This document shows positions 17,076-27,194 of a DNA stretch of 64,000 bases, piece after piece. Under the pieces are notes generated by a model that saw only the letters and a list, made by a program, of their open reading frames with translations, had not been told where the DNA came from and made no database searches. Every line of letters starts with the position of its first letter. Position 1 is the first letter of the stretch. The position numbers and the translations under genes are program-made. The DNA lies in contig JALELS010000006.1 in assembly GCA_022768065.1 (NCBI GenBank), positions 62,001-126,000 of the forward strand, read 5' to 3'. This DNA comes from Ruminococcus sp. (GTDB lineage Bacteria; Bacillota; Clostridia; Oscillospirales; Acutalibacteraceae).

Positions 17076-19160
17076 TCAGTTTTCTTTGCCGGTTTCATCG
17101 GACGAATTTTTCTTTTCATCCGAATCTATTTCCTTTTCCGCCTCGGAGACTACCTCCTTTGTAAGATATTTCTTTTCGTTGTTGAAATTATCTTCAAGGT
17201 CTTTTACCGCCTCGTCTGCGTTTTTATCATCAGCGGCTGCCGTCTTGTCTTTTTCGGCAGTCTCGGTTTTATTTTCAGCTTTTTCACTCTTCGGCTCATA
17301 AGGGGGAAGAGTTCCGCCCTCCATAAGAGTTTTAAACTGATCGGCATCTATCTTCTCACGCTCAACAAGAGCTTTTGCAACGGCGTGGAGCTTATCAATG
17401 TGCTCGTTTAAGATGGATTCGGTACGGTCATAAGCTTTGAGAATTATCTTCTCAACCTCTTCATCTATCTCGCAGGCAACCGCCTCGGAGTAGTTACGCA
17501 TATGGTTGTAATCTTTTCCGAGGAAAACCTCGTCGTTTCCTGTTCCGAAAGTTATCGGTCCGAGTTTTTCACTCATACCGTATTTGGTTATCATCTTACG
17601 AGCCGTATCGGAAGCTCTTTCGATGTCGTTGGAGGCACCCGTTGAAATATCGTTGAATATTATCTTTTCGGCAACACGTCCGCCGAGAAGCCCGACTATA
17701 TCGTCAAGCATACGCGACTTCATAAGGTGCATTTCGTCCTTTTCGGGCTGATACATGGTAAAGCCGCCTGCCATACCGCGCGGAACGATTGAAATATGTG
17801 TTACGGGGTCCTTATGCTCAAGATAATACGAGGTTACGGCGTGGCCTGCCTCGTGATATGCGGTAATTTTCTTGTCGCGCTCTGTCATACGGTGCGACTT
17901 CTTTTCTGTTCCGACAAGAACTTTCATTGCCGCCTCTTCGATGTCGGGCATTGTAATGGCTTTCTTTTTGCGCCTTGCCGCCAAAAGAGCAGCCTCATTA
18001 AGCAAATTTTCAAGATCGGCACCCGTAAATCCGACAGTCTGTGATGCAATGGATCTCAAATCCACATCGGGACCCAAGGGTTTGCGCTTTGCGTGAACTT
18101 TAAGAATGGCCTCTCTACCGTCAATATCCGGATATGAAACGGTTACCTGACGGTCAAAGCGTCCGGGTCTTAAAAGTGCGGGGTCAAGTATATCCGGGCG
18201 GTTTGTTGCCGCTATTACTATTACACCCTGATTTTCGCCGAAGCCGTCCATTTCTACAAGCAACTGGTTAAGGGTTTGCTCACGTTCGTCGTGACCGCCG
18301 CCCATACCTGCGCCTCTGTGACGTCCTACGGCATCAATTTCATCTATAAAGATTATAGACGGAGCGTTCTTTTTAGCCTGGTCGAAAAGGTCACGTACTC
18401 TCGACGCACCTACGCCGACATACATTTCAACGAAGTCCGAGCCCGATATTGAGAAAAACGGAACGCCAGCTTCGCCCGCAACCGCTTTTGCGAGAAGAGT
18501 TTTACCGGTACCGGGAGGGCCTACAAGAAGCACGCCTTTCGGTATTCTTGCACCGAGTGCGTTAAATGCCGACGGATTTTTAAGGAATTCAACTATTTCT
18601 TCGAGTTCCTCTTTTTCTTCATCGGCTCCGGCTACGTCGTCAAAAGTCTTTTTCTGCTTGCCGTCGTTGGCGTCTTTAACCCTTGCCTTACCGAATGAGA
18701 GTGTACGGTTATTCTCATTTTGGAACGACTGATTCATTTTGCGGAACATCAGCAGCATAATGACGGTCAATACAATCATTATTACAACCGTTGGCAAAAG
18801 ACTTACAAGCCACGAACCAGAATTCCCCGACTTATAATCCATTTTTATCTGATTATCGGGATTTTGCTTGTTATATTCAACAACGCTGTCGTGAATATCG
18901 TCAACAAACATCGAAACATTCGGCACGGTATATTCATAAGTTGTTTGATCGTCGCCGAACAGCTTGTACCGCAAGCTTCCGCTTGAAAGATTCAAAGTGT
19001 ATTCGGACACCTCGTTATCTTCAAACAAATCAACTATTTCGTAATACTGCTTTTTATCTCTCTGTGTGTTGCCCATCGTTGCGTAAATCGCAATACACAG
19101 AACAAATATAAGCGGAATTACGATATAGGGAGCTATTGTTTTCCAGTCAATTTTTTTCAA
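17076..19160 (-). CDS. ftsH: ATP-dependent zinc metalloprotease FtsH
   Basis: This protein of about 694 residues has the full FtsH plan. Two N-terminal membrane spans flank an outside domain, followed by an AAA domain with Walker A GPPGTGKT, Walker [12 protein letters not shown] and the second region of homology, then a peptidase M41 domain with zinc motif HEAGH. It degrades membrane and regulatory proteins. The acidic Lys/Glu/Asp-rich tail of about 75 residues is longer than in E. coli and probably disordered. GAGGAG overlaps a GTG at 19172, so TTG 19160, 11 bases after it, is preferred; the difference is four residues. hpt lies 44 bases upstream, as in many Firmicutes. Confidence 0.95.
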   Translation of the reverse strand: MKKIDWKTIAPYIVIPLIFVLCIAIYATMGNTQRDKKQYYEIVDLFEDNEVSEYTLNLSSGSLRYKLFGDDQTTYEYTVPNVSMFVDDIHDSVVEYNKQNPDNQIKMDYKSGNSGSWLVSLLPTVVIMIVLTVIMLLMFRKMNQSFQNENNRTLSFGKARVKDANDGKQKKTFDDVAGADEEKEELEEIVEFLKNPSAFNALGARIPKGVLLVGPPGTGKTLLAKAVAGEAGVPFFSISGSDFVEMYVGVGASRVRDLFDQAKKNAPSIIFIDEIDAVGRHRGAGMGGGHDEREQTLNQLLVEMDGFGENQGVIVIAATNRPDILDPALLRPGRFDRQVTVSYPDIDGREAILKVHAKRKPLGPDVDLRSIASQTVGFTGADLENLLNEAALLAARRKKKAITMPDIEEAAMKVLVGTEKKSHRMTERDKKITAYHEAGHAVTSYYLEHKDPVTHISIVPRGMAGGFTMYQPEKDEMHLMKSRMLDDIVGLLGGRVAEKIIFNDISTGASNDIERASDTARKMITKYGMSEKLGPITFGTGNDEVFLGKDYNHMRNYSEAVACEIDEEVEKIILKAYDRTESILNEHIDKLHAVAKALVEREKIDADQFKTLMEGGTLPPYEPKSEKAENKTETAEKDKTAAADDKNADEAVKDLEDNFNNEKKYLTKEVVSEAEKEIDSDEKKNSSDETGKEN

Positions 19161-19204
19161 TTCACTAATCACTCCTCAGAGTTGTAATTTTGTGTTATAA
19201 GCTG

Positions 19205-19765
19205 TTATTTTTCATAAACCTGGGGTTTTAATATACCGACATACGGAAGATTTCTGTACTTCTCGTCGTAATCAAGACCGTAACCGACGACAAAAGCATC
19301 GGGAATTACGGCACCGCTGTAATCTGCCTTAAGGTCTACGAGACGGCGCTCGGGTTTATCGAGCAAAGTACAAATCTTAAAGCTTGCCGGATTGCGGCGA
19401 AGAAGAATATCTTTAAGATAACTTAAAGTTTTACCGCTGTCGAGGATATCCTCAACTATAAGCAAATCGGCGCCCTCTACAACATTTGTGTCGAGGTCCT
19501 TGATTATTTTTACCACGCCGCTTGTTGAAGTGCCCGAACCGTAGCTTGATACCGACATAAAGTCTATACAGCACGGAATATCGATGGCGCGCATAAGGTC
19601 GCCCATAAATACAACAGAGCCCTTTAAAACGCTGACCAAAAGTAATTTTCTGCCGCTGTCGCGGTAGTCGTCGCTGATCTGCTTACCGAGCGACGTAACA
19701 ATTTCCTTTAATTTTTCCTCCGACAAGAGAACGCTCTCAATGTCATTCTTATAGTCTACCTTCAT
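19205..19765 (-). CDS. hpt: Hypoxanthine phosphoribosyltransferase
   Basis: This is a 186-residue type I phosphoribosyltransferase. The PRPP-binding motif LLIVEDILDSGKTL is at residues 101-114, VLKGSVVFMGDL is the substrate loop at about 47-57, and DFMSVSSYGSGT is the flexible loop. It salvages hypoxanthine and guanine to IMP and GMP. GGGGGAG precedes the ATG at 19765. It overlaps the end of tilS by 17 bases; the tilS-hpt-ftsH order is widely conserved in Firmicutes. Confidence 0.95.
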   Translation of the reverse strand: MKVDYKNDIESVLLSEEKLKEIVTSLGKQISDDYRDSGRKLLLVSVLKGSVVFMGDLMRAIDIPCCIDFMSVSSYGSGTSTSGVVKIIKDLDTNVVEGADLLIVEDILDSGKTLSYLKDILLRRNPASFKICTLLDKPERRLVDLKADYSGAVIPDAFVVGYGLDYDEKYRNLPYVGILKPQVYEK

Positions 19766-21110
19766 TATTCTCCCCCATTAAACCGGTTATAATTAAAAAT
19801 CTGTTTGTGTCTTTATTGACGCGAAATTCCGACGAAGCACCGAACCCCTCAACCCAAACGGTTTTTTCACCGTTGCAGACAACCGGGATGCAAACTCTTA
19901 TTTGCGGCGGTATTTTCGCTTCATTAAACAGCTTTTTAAGCGTCTTTGTATTCTTTCTGCGCGCAGAAGAAAACTTGTCGCCCTCTTTTCTGCTTCTCAC
20001 CGAAAGAACATTGCCTATTTTATCACAATCCACGGCATTATCCAATAGTACTTTATTAAGATTTTGTAAATCTTTTTGAGTGAAAATCTGAATTTTAAGT
20101 TTACCGTACGGAAATTCCACGATGCCGTCTTTTACATTGAACGTTACGGAAAACGGTAAATTCTCCTCTGTTTTTTCGGAAAGGACGAGCGAGCCTTCCT
20201 TGTGAGCGAGTATTGTTTTACCGGGCAAAGTTACGCTTTTAGCCGTGCCCACCGCTTTTTCGGCATCATATATATGGACTGCGGATATATCTTTTTTTAT
20301 ATTTTCGCTTAAAAACTTCATTAAAATCCTGCGGCGCAACGCCTTGGGATAGCCCAAAAGCTTTTCTTCGTCTAAGCCGAGCGAAGTTTTACATTCGGAA
20401 TATTTAAGCTCTGTGATTTCTTCTATCAACTTTTCGTCATCCGTCGCGTTTTCCGTAAGTCGGGAAAATGCCGAAAGAACCGACGGATTCATTTTTTGCA
20501 GAGTCGGAAAAACTACGTTTCTGATAACATTTCTTTTGTATTCGTTTTGAAGATTTGTACTGTCGGTAACGAAATCAAGCGAATTTTCTTTACAGTACAA
20601 TTCAATTTCGTCCCGCGAAGTCATAATGAGCGGTCTTATTATATTGCCGCGTATCGGCGGTATGCCGCAAAGCCCCTTGCAGCCCGTTCCGCGTACAATA
20701 TTCAAAAGCACGGTTTCGGCGCTGTCATTAAGATTGTGCGCCGTTGCGATTTTTGCGTTTTCGCCTGCCGTATTTTTAAAGCACTCATATCTTATTCGCC
20801 TGCCGCACTCCTCTTCGCTCTCGCCCGTCTTTTTACACTCAAGCGGTATATTAAAGCGGAATACGGTCAATTTTATTCCCAAACTTTTGCAAAAGTCGGA
20901 ACAAAACTTTTCATCTCGTAAAGCCTCTTCACCGCGTATACCATGGTTTACGTGAACAGCTTCGACTTCAAGCGAAAACGAGTCCCTGAGTGAAACCAAA
21001 GCATGCGTAAGGCACACCGAATCCGCTCCGCCGGAAAGCCCCACGACGATTTTATCGCCGTAAGACAGCATATCGTATTTTTCTACTGCCGATAATATAT
21101 CACGGTTCAT
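19749..21110 (-). CDS. tilS: tRNA(Ile)-lysidine synthase
   Basis: This 453-residue N-type ATP pyrophosphatase has the PP-loop motif SGGADS at residues 26-31. VEAVHVNHGIRG and TAHNLNDSAETVLLNIVRG are typical TilS segments. A C-terminal domain with RSRKEGD and KKLFNEAKIP binds tRNA. It changes C34 of the AUA-reading tRNA-Ile to lysidine and is essential in most bacteria. It overlaps dnaB by 11 bases and hpt by 17 bases, consistent with tight coupling. Confidence 0.95.
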   Translation of the reverse strand: MNRDILSAVEKYDMLSYGDKIVVGLSGGADSVCLTHALVSLRDSFSLEVEAVHVNHGIRGEEALRDEKFCSDFCKSLGIKLTVFRFNIPLECKKTGESEEECGRRIRYECFKNTAGENAKIATAHNLNDSAETVLLNIVRGTGCKGLCGIPPIRGNIIRPLIMTSRDEIELYCKENSLDFVTDSTNLQNEYKRNVIRNVVFPTLQKMNPSVLSAFSRLTENATDDEKLIEEITELKYSECKTSLGLDEEKLLGYPKALRRRILMKFLSENIKKDISAVHIYDAEKAVGTAKSVTLPGKTILAHKEGSLVLSEKTEENLPFSVTFNVKDGIVEFPYGKLKIQIFTQKDLQNLNKVLLDNAVDCDKIGNVLSVRSRKEGDKFSSARRKNTKTLKKLFNEAKIPPQIRVCIPVVCNGEKTVWVEGFGASSEFRVNKDTNRFLIITGLMGENNEGRL

Positions 21111-22464
21111 TTCTGTTGTACTCCGCGGTCGTAAACAAAGTATACTGACCGTTCCAGTTAAGGTCTACGTCGGTAGTGCCGCCGTGGCGGTTTTTGGCTA
21201 TTATGACCTGTGCTTTATTTTCGTCGGCAACTACACTTTCGCCCTTGTCCTCATCGAAATACGATTCACGGTACAAGAGTAAAATTATATCGGCGTCTTG
21301 CTCTATTGAACCCGATTCGCGAAGCTCCGACATAGTGGGTTTATGGTCTTTGCCCTTGCCCGACGCCGACTGGCGGTTAAGCTGTGAGCAGGTAACCACC
21401 GGTATTTTAAGGTCTTTTGCCATCAGTTTTAAGCTTCTTGTGATTTCCGCTACCTCCTGCGCACGGTTATCGGTACGCTTTGTACCGGTCATAAGCTGAA
21501 GATAGTCGATAATCACAAGGTCAACATCTTTAAGGCGGCGCACTCTCGCCTTCATTTCGGGAACGGTTATATTTGAAGTATCGTCAAAATAGAGCTCCGC
21601 CTTTGAAAGCGCGTCGGAGCACGTGGCAATTCTGATCCACTCTTCGGGAGAAATGTCGCCCGTTCTCATTTTTGAACTTTCAATTCTCGCTTCGGTGGCA
21701 AGAATACGCTGTGCAAGCTGTTCTTTTGACATCTCAAGCGAAAAGAAAAGAACCTTTTTACGCGAAGTTACAGCGGCATTGCGTGCGATATTCAGCGCGA
21801 AACTTGTTTTACCCATTGCAGGACGCGCACCGATAAGAACAAGGTCGGATTTATTAAGTCCCGTCATATATTTATCGAGCACGGAAAATCCCGTAGGAAT
21901 ACCCTTTCGGTCCTTACCCTCGGGAGTTGAAAGCAATGTCACGTTGGGGATAACGTCATTTATCACTATATCGCCGAGCTTAGTCGGTCCGTCGGTTGTT
22001 TTGCCCTGACGTATGTTATATATGCGCTGCTCTGCCGAATCGAGTATAGTCTCGGCATTATCGGATTCCTCCGAGCACTGATGAAGTATATCGTGCGAAA
22101 CAGCCATAAGTTCACGCAGCGTGAACTTTTCCTTAACGATTTTGGCGTAGTTCATTACATTCGCCGTCGACGGTACCGCCTGTGCAAGCTGCGCTAAGTA
22201 ATTTTTACCGTCTGCATCGTTATAGACCTCGTTCTTTTTGAGTTCCTCAAGAACTATTAACGGGTCTATCTTTGAACCGAGAGCGTCAAGCGTTACAATA
22301 ACTGAATAGATATCGCGGTGCTGCGGAATATAAAAATGTTCTGCCTTGAGCACCGTCATTACATCCGAAAGACATTGCGGGTCAATAAGTATAGAACCCA
22401 AAACAGCCTGTTCCGATTCAAGCGAATACGGCTCTGTTAAATTGTCAAAAGACAGGTTGTCCAT
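21100..22464 (-). CDS. dnaB: Replicative DNA helicase
   Basis: This 454-residue DnaB-family helicase has an N-terminal DnaG-interacting domain (about 10-115), a linker, and a RecA-like motor with Walker A GARPAMGKTS and Walker B VDLVIIDYLQLM. The RESGSIEQDADIILLLYRE arginine-finger region is also present. It unwinds DNA at the fork as a hexamer (called DnaC in Bacillus). It follows rplI by 22 bases and overlaps tilS, in the conserved gdpP-rplI-dnaB arrangement. Confidence 0.96.
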   Translation of the reverse strand: MDNLSFDNLTEPYSLESEQAVLGSILIDPQCLSDVMTVLKAEHFYIPQHRDIYSVIVTLDALGSKIDPLIVLEELKKNEVYNDADGKNYLAQLAQAVPSTANVMNYAKIVKEKFTLRELMAVSHDILHQCSEESDNAETILDSAEQRIYNIRQGKTTDGPTKLGDIVINDVIPNVTLLSTPEGKDRKGIPTGFSVLDKYMTGLNKSDLVLIGARPAMGKTSFALNIARNAAVTSRKKVLFFSLEMSKEQLAQRILATEARIESSKMRTGDISPEEWIRIATCSDALSKAELYFDDTSNITVPEMKARVRRLKDVDLVIIDYLQLMTGTKRTDNRAQEVAEITRSLKLMAKDLKIPVVTCSQLNRQSASGKGKDHKPTMSELRESGSIEQDADIILLLYRESYFDEDKGESVVADENKAQVIIAKNRHGGTTDVDLNWNGQYTLFTTAEYNRNEP

Positions 22465-22486
22465 TTATTTCACATCCGGTTATGTT

Positions 22487-22927
22487 TTATTCTCCGACTT
22501 CAACGTAAAGCTTTGCGGTAATTCCGTTGTAAAGCTTTACCTCAGCCGTATATGTGCCGAAATTTTTGATGTCTGCCATAGACATCTTACGCTTGTCAAC
22601 GGTAACGCCGAGCTGTTTGCCGACTGCCTCGGCAGCCTCTTTAACCGTAACCGAGCCGAAGAGCTTGCCGTTTTCGCCGGCTTTGGCTTTTAATTTTACG
22701 GTCTTTCCGTCAAGCTTTGCTTTTGCTTTATTTGCATTTTCGATTTCGACCTCTATCTTATGCTGCTTGGAAGACTCGCTGTTGCGAAACTCCGTGAGAG
22801 TCTGAGCATTAGCCTCAACCGCAAGACCCTTGGGGAAAAGGAAATTACGGGCATAACCGTCGGACGCCTTGACTTTTTCGCCGGCTTTACCGAGACCCTT
22901 TACATCCTTTTTAAGAATGACCTCCAT
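22487..22927 (-). CDS. rplI: 50S ribosomal protein L9
   Basis: This 146-residue L9 protein has the N-terminal RNA-binding signature [16 protein letters not shown] and the [13 protein letters not shown] box, a central helix rich in Lys and Glu, and the C-terminal globular domain. The start is ATG 22927 after GAAAGG; an in-frame TTG/ATG 9 bases upstream is not needed. It sits between gdpP and dnaB, as in most Firmicutes. Confidence 0.96.
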   Translation of the reverse strand: MEVILKKDVKGLGKAGEKVKASDGYARNFLFPKGLAVEANAQTLTEFRNSESSKQHKIEVEIENANKAKAKLDGKTVKLKAKAGENGKLFGSVTVKEAAEAVGKQLGVTVDKRKMSMADIKNFGTYTAEVKLYNGITAKLYVEVGE

Positions 22928-22976
22928 ATTTATCAATCCTTTCTTTTATACGGCACCCGTTTTTCGGGAACCGAAA

Positions 22977-24944
22977 TCATAAATTACTGTAATAATTATC
23001 AATGGCGGTTTTAAGCATATTCTTAATTTCGCTCTCGGTAACACCTTTCAGCTGAACCGCCGCCATAGTCTGATGACCGCCGCCGCCGAGAGCCTCCATA
23101 ATAAGCTGTACATTTACTTTGCCCATGGAACGCGCCGAGATATTTACAATATCGTCCGTCTTAAATATTACAAACGACGCGTCGACGCCGCTGACCGAAA
23201 GAAGCTCGTCGGCAGCCTGAGCGCAGACAACACGAATATCGTTTGACTCAATATCGGTAACCGAAATCGCACACGAGCGATACATTTCGGCATTCATAAC
23301 AACCATACCGCGCAGTTTTCTCGATTCCATGGAATTTGCAAAGAATGATTTAACCGTCACGGTGTCTGCTCCGCGGGAGCGAAGATAAGCCGCCGCCTCA
23401 AAAGTTCGGACTCCTGCCCTTAGGACAAATTCTTTTGTATCAAGCATAATGCCCGACATCAAAGCCGTAGCACAAAGTGAATCGGCGACCGGACGTTTGT
23501 TTATATACTGCAAAAGCTCGGTTACCATCTCACACGCAGAGGACGCGTGCGGCTCATGATAAAAAATGACGGCGTTGTTTATGTAATCGACCGTTTTTCT
23601 GTGATGGTCTATAACAATAACGCTCTGGGCTTTGTCATAAACATTTTTTGAGTCAACAAAATCAGCCTTGTGGGTATCAACTACAATAAGCAAAGTCTTT
23701 TTGACTATAAGACGTTCGCCGGTTATGGGAGATACAAAGCAATCGTCATCGCTTTTTTCTATAAAATCAATAAGCGGCTGAGCAAGCGTTGTTTTTCGGT
23801 TAACAACTATCTTTGCATCTTTTCCGAGTGCCAAAGCTGCCTTATACATACCGTATGCGGCACCGACGCTGTCAAGGTCCGAAAATTTGTGACCAATTAT
23901 GACTACATTCGAGGCATTTCTTATAAGCTCCGACATAGCAGAAGCCACAACTCTTGTACGAACCTTGGTGCGTTTTTCAACGCCCTTTGAAACTCCGCCG
24001 AAGAAGGTGTACTTATCGTTATCTTTTACGGCAACCTGATCGCCGCCGCGGCCGAGAGCCATATCAAGAGCCTGACGTGCGGCGCTTTCGGCGTCGCTTA
24101 AATTGTCTCCCCTGCCGACGCCTGCGGAAAGCGTTATTCCGACGGTAGCGCCGTTATAGGTATAGGTTCTGACATTTTCAAGCACATTGAATTTTTTGGA
24201 AATCATCTTTTCGAGCTCTGATTCGGGTACTATTGCTATAAAACGCCCCGTTCCGAGTTTGCGGAAAACGCCGCTGAACTCTGAAAACCAGTTTTCGGTA
24301 AGTCTTTCCACCGCGCTTGTTATTTCGGCATATTCGCTCTCTTTATATACTCTGTAAAACTCGTCGATACTGTCAACGGCGATAAGAGCCACAGCCGGTT
24401 TTGACATACGGTACTCTCTGACAATGCTTTTAAGGTCGGTATCATCAACAAAATATAAAACCGTGCAATTGTCGCCCGAACAGTCAACGGTTCCGCTTAT
24501 AACCGTATAATCGCGGCCGTCATAAGACGCGGAAAACCTGTTTTCGGCTGTAAGTTTCGAAAGATCCGTGCCGCCTGTAAAAACGGATATATTGTCTTCC
24601 TTCGGCTGGCGTGTTCTTATAACATTTGTTTTAAAAAGGTCGTTATACCAAAGTATTTTTCCGTTTGCCTTGCAGATTATCGCAGGGAGCGGAAAATATT
24701 TTAACATATCTTTATCCGACAGCGACGCATTAAGCGAAAGAACCGCATTTTTTATTATACGAAACTCATTGTGCATTTTAAGGATTGCGGAAACCGCAAG
24801 CACAACGGAAAGAGCCGCTTCGCCTATGGCAAGAGGCAAAAGCACTCCCTTTGCGGCGGTCACGACAGAAGCCGTAAACAGCGCGACAACCGCAAAGAAC
24901 GTAATCGGATAAGTTTTAATGAGATGGCTTATTTTGAATTTCAT
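22977..24944 (-). CDS. gdpP: Cyclic-di-AMP phosphodiesterase GdpP
   Basis: This 655-residue membrane enzyme has two N-terminal membrane spans (about 10-60), a PAS-like domain and a degenerate GGDEF domain (the GRGGD segment around residue 295). A DHH/DHHA1 phosphodiesterase module follows, with metal motifs GHKFSDLDSVG, VVDTHKADF, VIVIDHHRKTVDY and C-terminal GGGGHQTMAAVQ. It hydrolyses c-di-AMP to pApA and affects cell-wall, potassium and beta-lactam responses in Firmicutes. GGGAG precedes the ATG at 24944. Downstream rplI starts 50 bases later. Confidence 0.95.
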   Translation of the reverse strand: MKFKISHLIKTYPITFFAVVALFTASVVTAAKGVLLPLAIGEAALSVVLAVSAILKMHNEFRIIKNAVLSLNASLSDKDMLKYFPLPAIICKANGKILWYNDLFKTNVIRTRQPKEDNISVFTGGTDLSKLTAENRFSASYDGRDYTVISGTVDCSGDNCTVLYFVDDTDLKSIVREYRMSKPAVALIAVDSIDEFYRVYKESEYAEITSAVERLTENWFSEFSGVFRKLGTGRFIAIVPESELEKMISKKFNVLENVRTYTYNGATVGITLSAGVGRGDNLSDAESAARQALDMALGRGGDQVAVKDNDKYTFFGGVSKGVEKRTKVRTRVVASAMSELIRNASNVVIIGHKFSDLDSVGAAYGMYKAALALGKDAKIVVNRKTTLAQPLIDFIEKSDDDCFVSPITGERLIVKKTLLIVVDTHKADFVDSKNVYDKAQSVIVIDHHRKTVDYINNAVIFYHEPHASSACEMVTELLQYINKRPVADSLCATALMSGIMLDTKEFVLRAGVRTFEAAAYLRSRGADTVTVKSFFANSMESRKLRGMVVMNAEMYRSCAISVTDIESNDIRVVCAQAADELLSVSGVDASFVIFKTDDIVNISARSMGKVNVQLIMEALGGGGHQTMAAVQLKGVTESEIKNMLKTAIDNYYSNL

Positions 24945-25042
24945 TTTTACTCCCTTTGGCGCTGCGGCACAAAACCAACACTTTCGCGGTTATAAGCCGC
25001 AAAGAGGCACAGCGCTCATTTAAAAAAGCAAATAAAAATCAG

Positions 25043-27046
25043 TTATATTTCCATTATAACGGGAAGTATCATGGGACTGCGCTTGGTCTCGTGGTACATA
25101 AGATGCGAGACTTCGTCGCGGAGGCGGTTTTTAACGGTGCTCCAATCACGGACTCTCTCAAACATACAATCGGCTATAACGCTGTCGCAAAGCCTTCTCG
25201 CCTTTTCAATAAGTTGCTCGGATTCGCGTACATATATAAATCCGCGTGAAACAACCTCCGGGCCCGAAAGAACGTCGCCTGTTTCTTTGTCAATTGTAGC
25301 AACTATAATTATAAGTCCGTCCTCAGCAAGGCGCTTTCTGTCGCGCAACACAACCGAGCCTACATCGCCGACGCCTGAGCCGTCAACAAAGACCATACCT
25401 GCCGGTACATCGCCGGAAATTCTGATTTTATCCTCTGTCAGCTCTACTTCCTTGCCGTTGTCGGCAATAAGGATATTCTGAGGAGGTATTCCGACGCTTT
25501 TAGCAAGTCCTGCATTTTTACGCAAATGCTTCTGCTCGCCGTGCACGGGAATAAAATACTTGGGCTTTGTAATGCTCATCATTATTTTAAGTTCTTCCTG
25601 GCAGGCGTGACCAGATACGTGAACGTCATACATTTTTTCATATACTACCTCAGCGCCCTGTTTTAAAAGCTCGTCAACTACTTTGCCGACCATTTTTTCA
25701 TTGCCGGGAATGGGTGTTGCGGAAATAATTACATAATCGTTGGGGCAGATAGCCACGCGTCTGTGCTCGGAAAACGCCATTCTGTAAAGTGCGGACATAG
25801 GCTCGCCCTGACTGCCCGTAGTTATAATAACAAGCTTATCGGCAGGATAACGATTGATACTGTCTATTCCTATAAGTATACCTTCGGGAATACGGATGTA
25901 CCCCATCTCGGCAGCTATCGAAACAACATTTTCAAGGCTTCTGCCGGAAAGAGCTACCTTTCTTCCGAGACTTTCCGCGACGTCTATTATCTGCTGTACA
26001 CGGTGGATATTTGAAGCGAATGTTGCGACGATAAGGCGTCTGCCGTTTGCTTTTCTGAACTGCGTTTCAAACGTCTCGCCGACTTTTCTCTCGCTCTCGG
26101 TAAAGCCCGGCTTTGCCGCGTTTGTGGAATCTGAAAGAAGCGCAAGCACGCCTTCCGTTCCGAGCTGTGAAAGACGAGCTATATCAATAACTCCGCCGTC
26201 TATGGGGGTCGTATCTATTTTAAAATCGCCCGTCTGTATGACTGTTCCGGCAGGTGACTTTATAGCGAGAGCCACGGCGTCGGGAATTGAGTGGTTTACG
26301 TGTATGAGCTCAACGTCAAAGCAACCGAGCTTTATATGGTCGCCGGGTTTTGCAACATTAAGGCTGCACTGATTTAAAATACCGTGTTCTTTGAGCTTGC
26401 CCTCGATAAGACCTATTGTAAGGCGTGTTCCGTATACGGGAATGTTAATCTGCTTTAAAAGATACGCAAGGCCGCCTATATGGTCCTCGTGACCGTGTGT
26501 TATGACTATACCGCGTATTTTGCTTGCATTCTCGGTTACATAGGTAAAATCCGGAATTACAAGGTCTACTCCGAGCATTTCCGTATCGGGAAATTCAAGT
26601 CCGCAGTCAACAAGCATCATATCGTCGCCGCACTCATAGAGGGTCATATTTTTACCGACTTCATTGAGTCCGCCGAGGAATGCGATTTTAAGCGGCACCT
26701 TATTCTTTTTACCGCGGCGCTTGCCTTGGCCCTTTGTGTTACCGTTTGTTTTGGGCTGCTTACGTTCGCTTTTCACAGACTTTGAAGTGTTGTTTTTCTG
26801 AACGGACCTCTGCTGTGTTTTTGAATTTTGATTTTTTGTCTTTTGTGTGTTTTGTTTTTTCTGACCGGCGGAATTTTTCTTGCCGGAAGTTTGTTTTTTT
26901 GCTGTTTTGCGGTTCTCAAGGCCGTTTTTTTCGATAGAGAGAGCGTTTTGTTTCGAGTTTTTGGGTACAGTTACCTTTCCGCGGCTGATCTGCTTTTTGG
27001 GCTGATCCGACTGCGGAATAAGTCTCTCTGTTTTTTTCTTTACCAT
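25043..27046 (-). CDS. rnj: Ribonuclease J with a long basic N-terminal extension
   Basis: This is a 667-residue RNase J. The core from about residue 118 has a metallo-beta-lactamase fold with HGHEDHIGG (His184, His186, Asp188, His189), the beta-CASP domain and the C-terminal domain with HVSGHA. It is a 5'-3' exo- and endoribonuclease central to Firmicute mRNA decay. Residues 1-117 are an extra tail composed mainly of Lys, Gln, Asn, Ser, Thr and Arg with no hydrophobic core, so it is surely disordered and may bind RNA or partner proteins. AAGGAG lies before the ATG at 27046 and supports the long form. It has its own promoter inside the end of the upstream gene. Confidence 0.93.
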   Translation of the reverse strand: MVKKKTERLIPQSDQPKKQISRGKVTVPKNSKQNALSIEKNGLENRKTAKKQTSGKKNSAGQKKQNTQKTKNQNSKTQQRSVQKNNTSKSVKSERKQPKTNGNTKGQGKRRGKKNKVPLKIAFLGGLNEVGKNMTLYECGDDMMLVDCGLEFPDTEMLGVDLVIPDFTYVTENASKIRGIVITHGHEDHIGGLAYLLKQINIPVYGTRLTIGLIEGKLKEHGILNQCSLNVAKPGDHIKLGCFDVELIHVNHSIPDAVALAIKSPAGTVIQTGDFKIDTTPIDGGVIDIARLSQLGTEGVLALLSDSTNAAKPGFTESERKVGETFETQFRKANGRRLIVATFASNIHRVQQIIDVAESLGRKVALSGRSLENVVSIAAEMGYIRIPEGILIGIDSINRYPADKLVIITTGSQGEPMSALYRMAFSEHRRVAICPNDYVIISATPIPGNEKMVGKVVDELLKQGAEVVYEKMYDVHVSGHACQEELKIMMSITKPKYFIPVHGEQKHLRKNAGLAKSVGIPPQNILIADNGKEVELTEDKIRISGDVPAGMVFVDGSGVGDVGSVVLRDRKRLAEDGLIIIVATIDKETGDVLSGPEVVSRGFIYVRESEQLIEKARRLCDSVIADCMFERVRDWSTVKNRLRDEVSHLMYHETKRSPMILPVIMEI

Positions 27047-27165
27047 TAAATATCTCCTTAATAAAAAATAAATATATGTATCCTGCTTTTCAAAACGTAC
27101 GAAAAAGCAGGTAAAATCCTAATCAAGATACGGCACCACTCCACCGCATAATCATGGATTATAAT

Positions 27166-27194
27166 ATAATACTCTTTTTTGTCTCGGATGTCAA
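27166..27194 (-). promoter_or_regulatory. Promoter of the RNase J gene
   Basis: TTGACA (27189-27194) and TATTAT (27166-27171), 17 bases apart on the minus strand, form a near-consensus promoter. Its -35 box overlaps the last codons of the upstream gene, leaving a 5' leader of about 110 bases. Confidence 0.8.
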
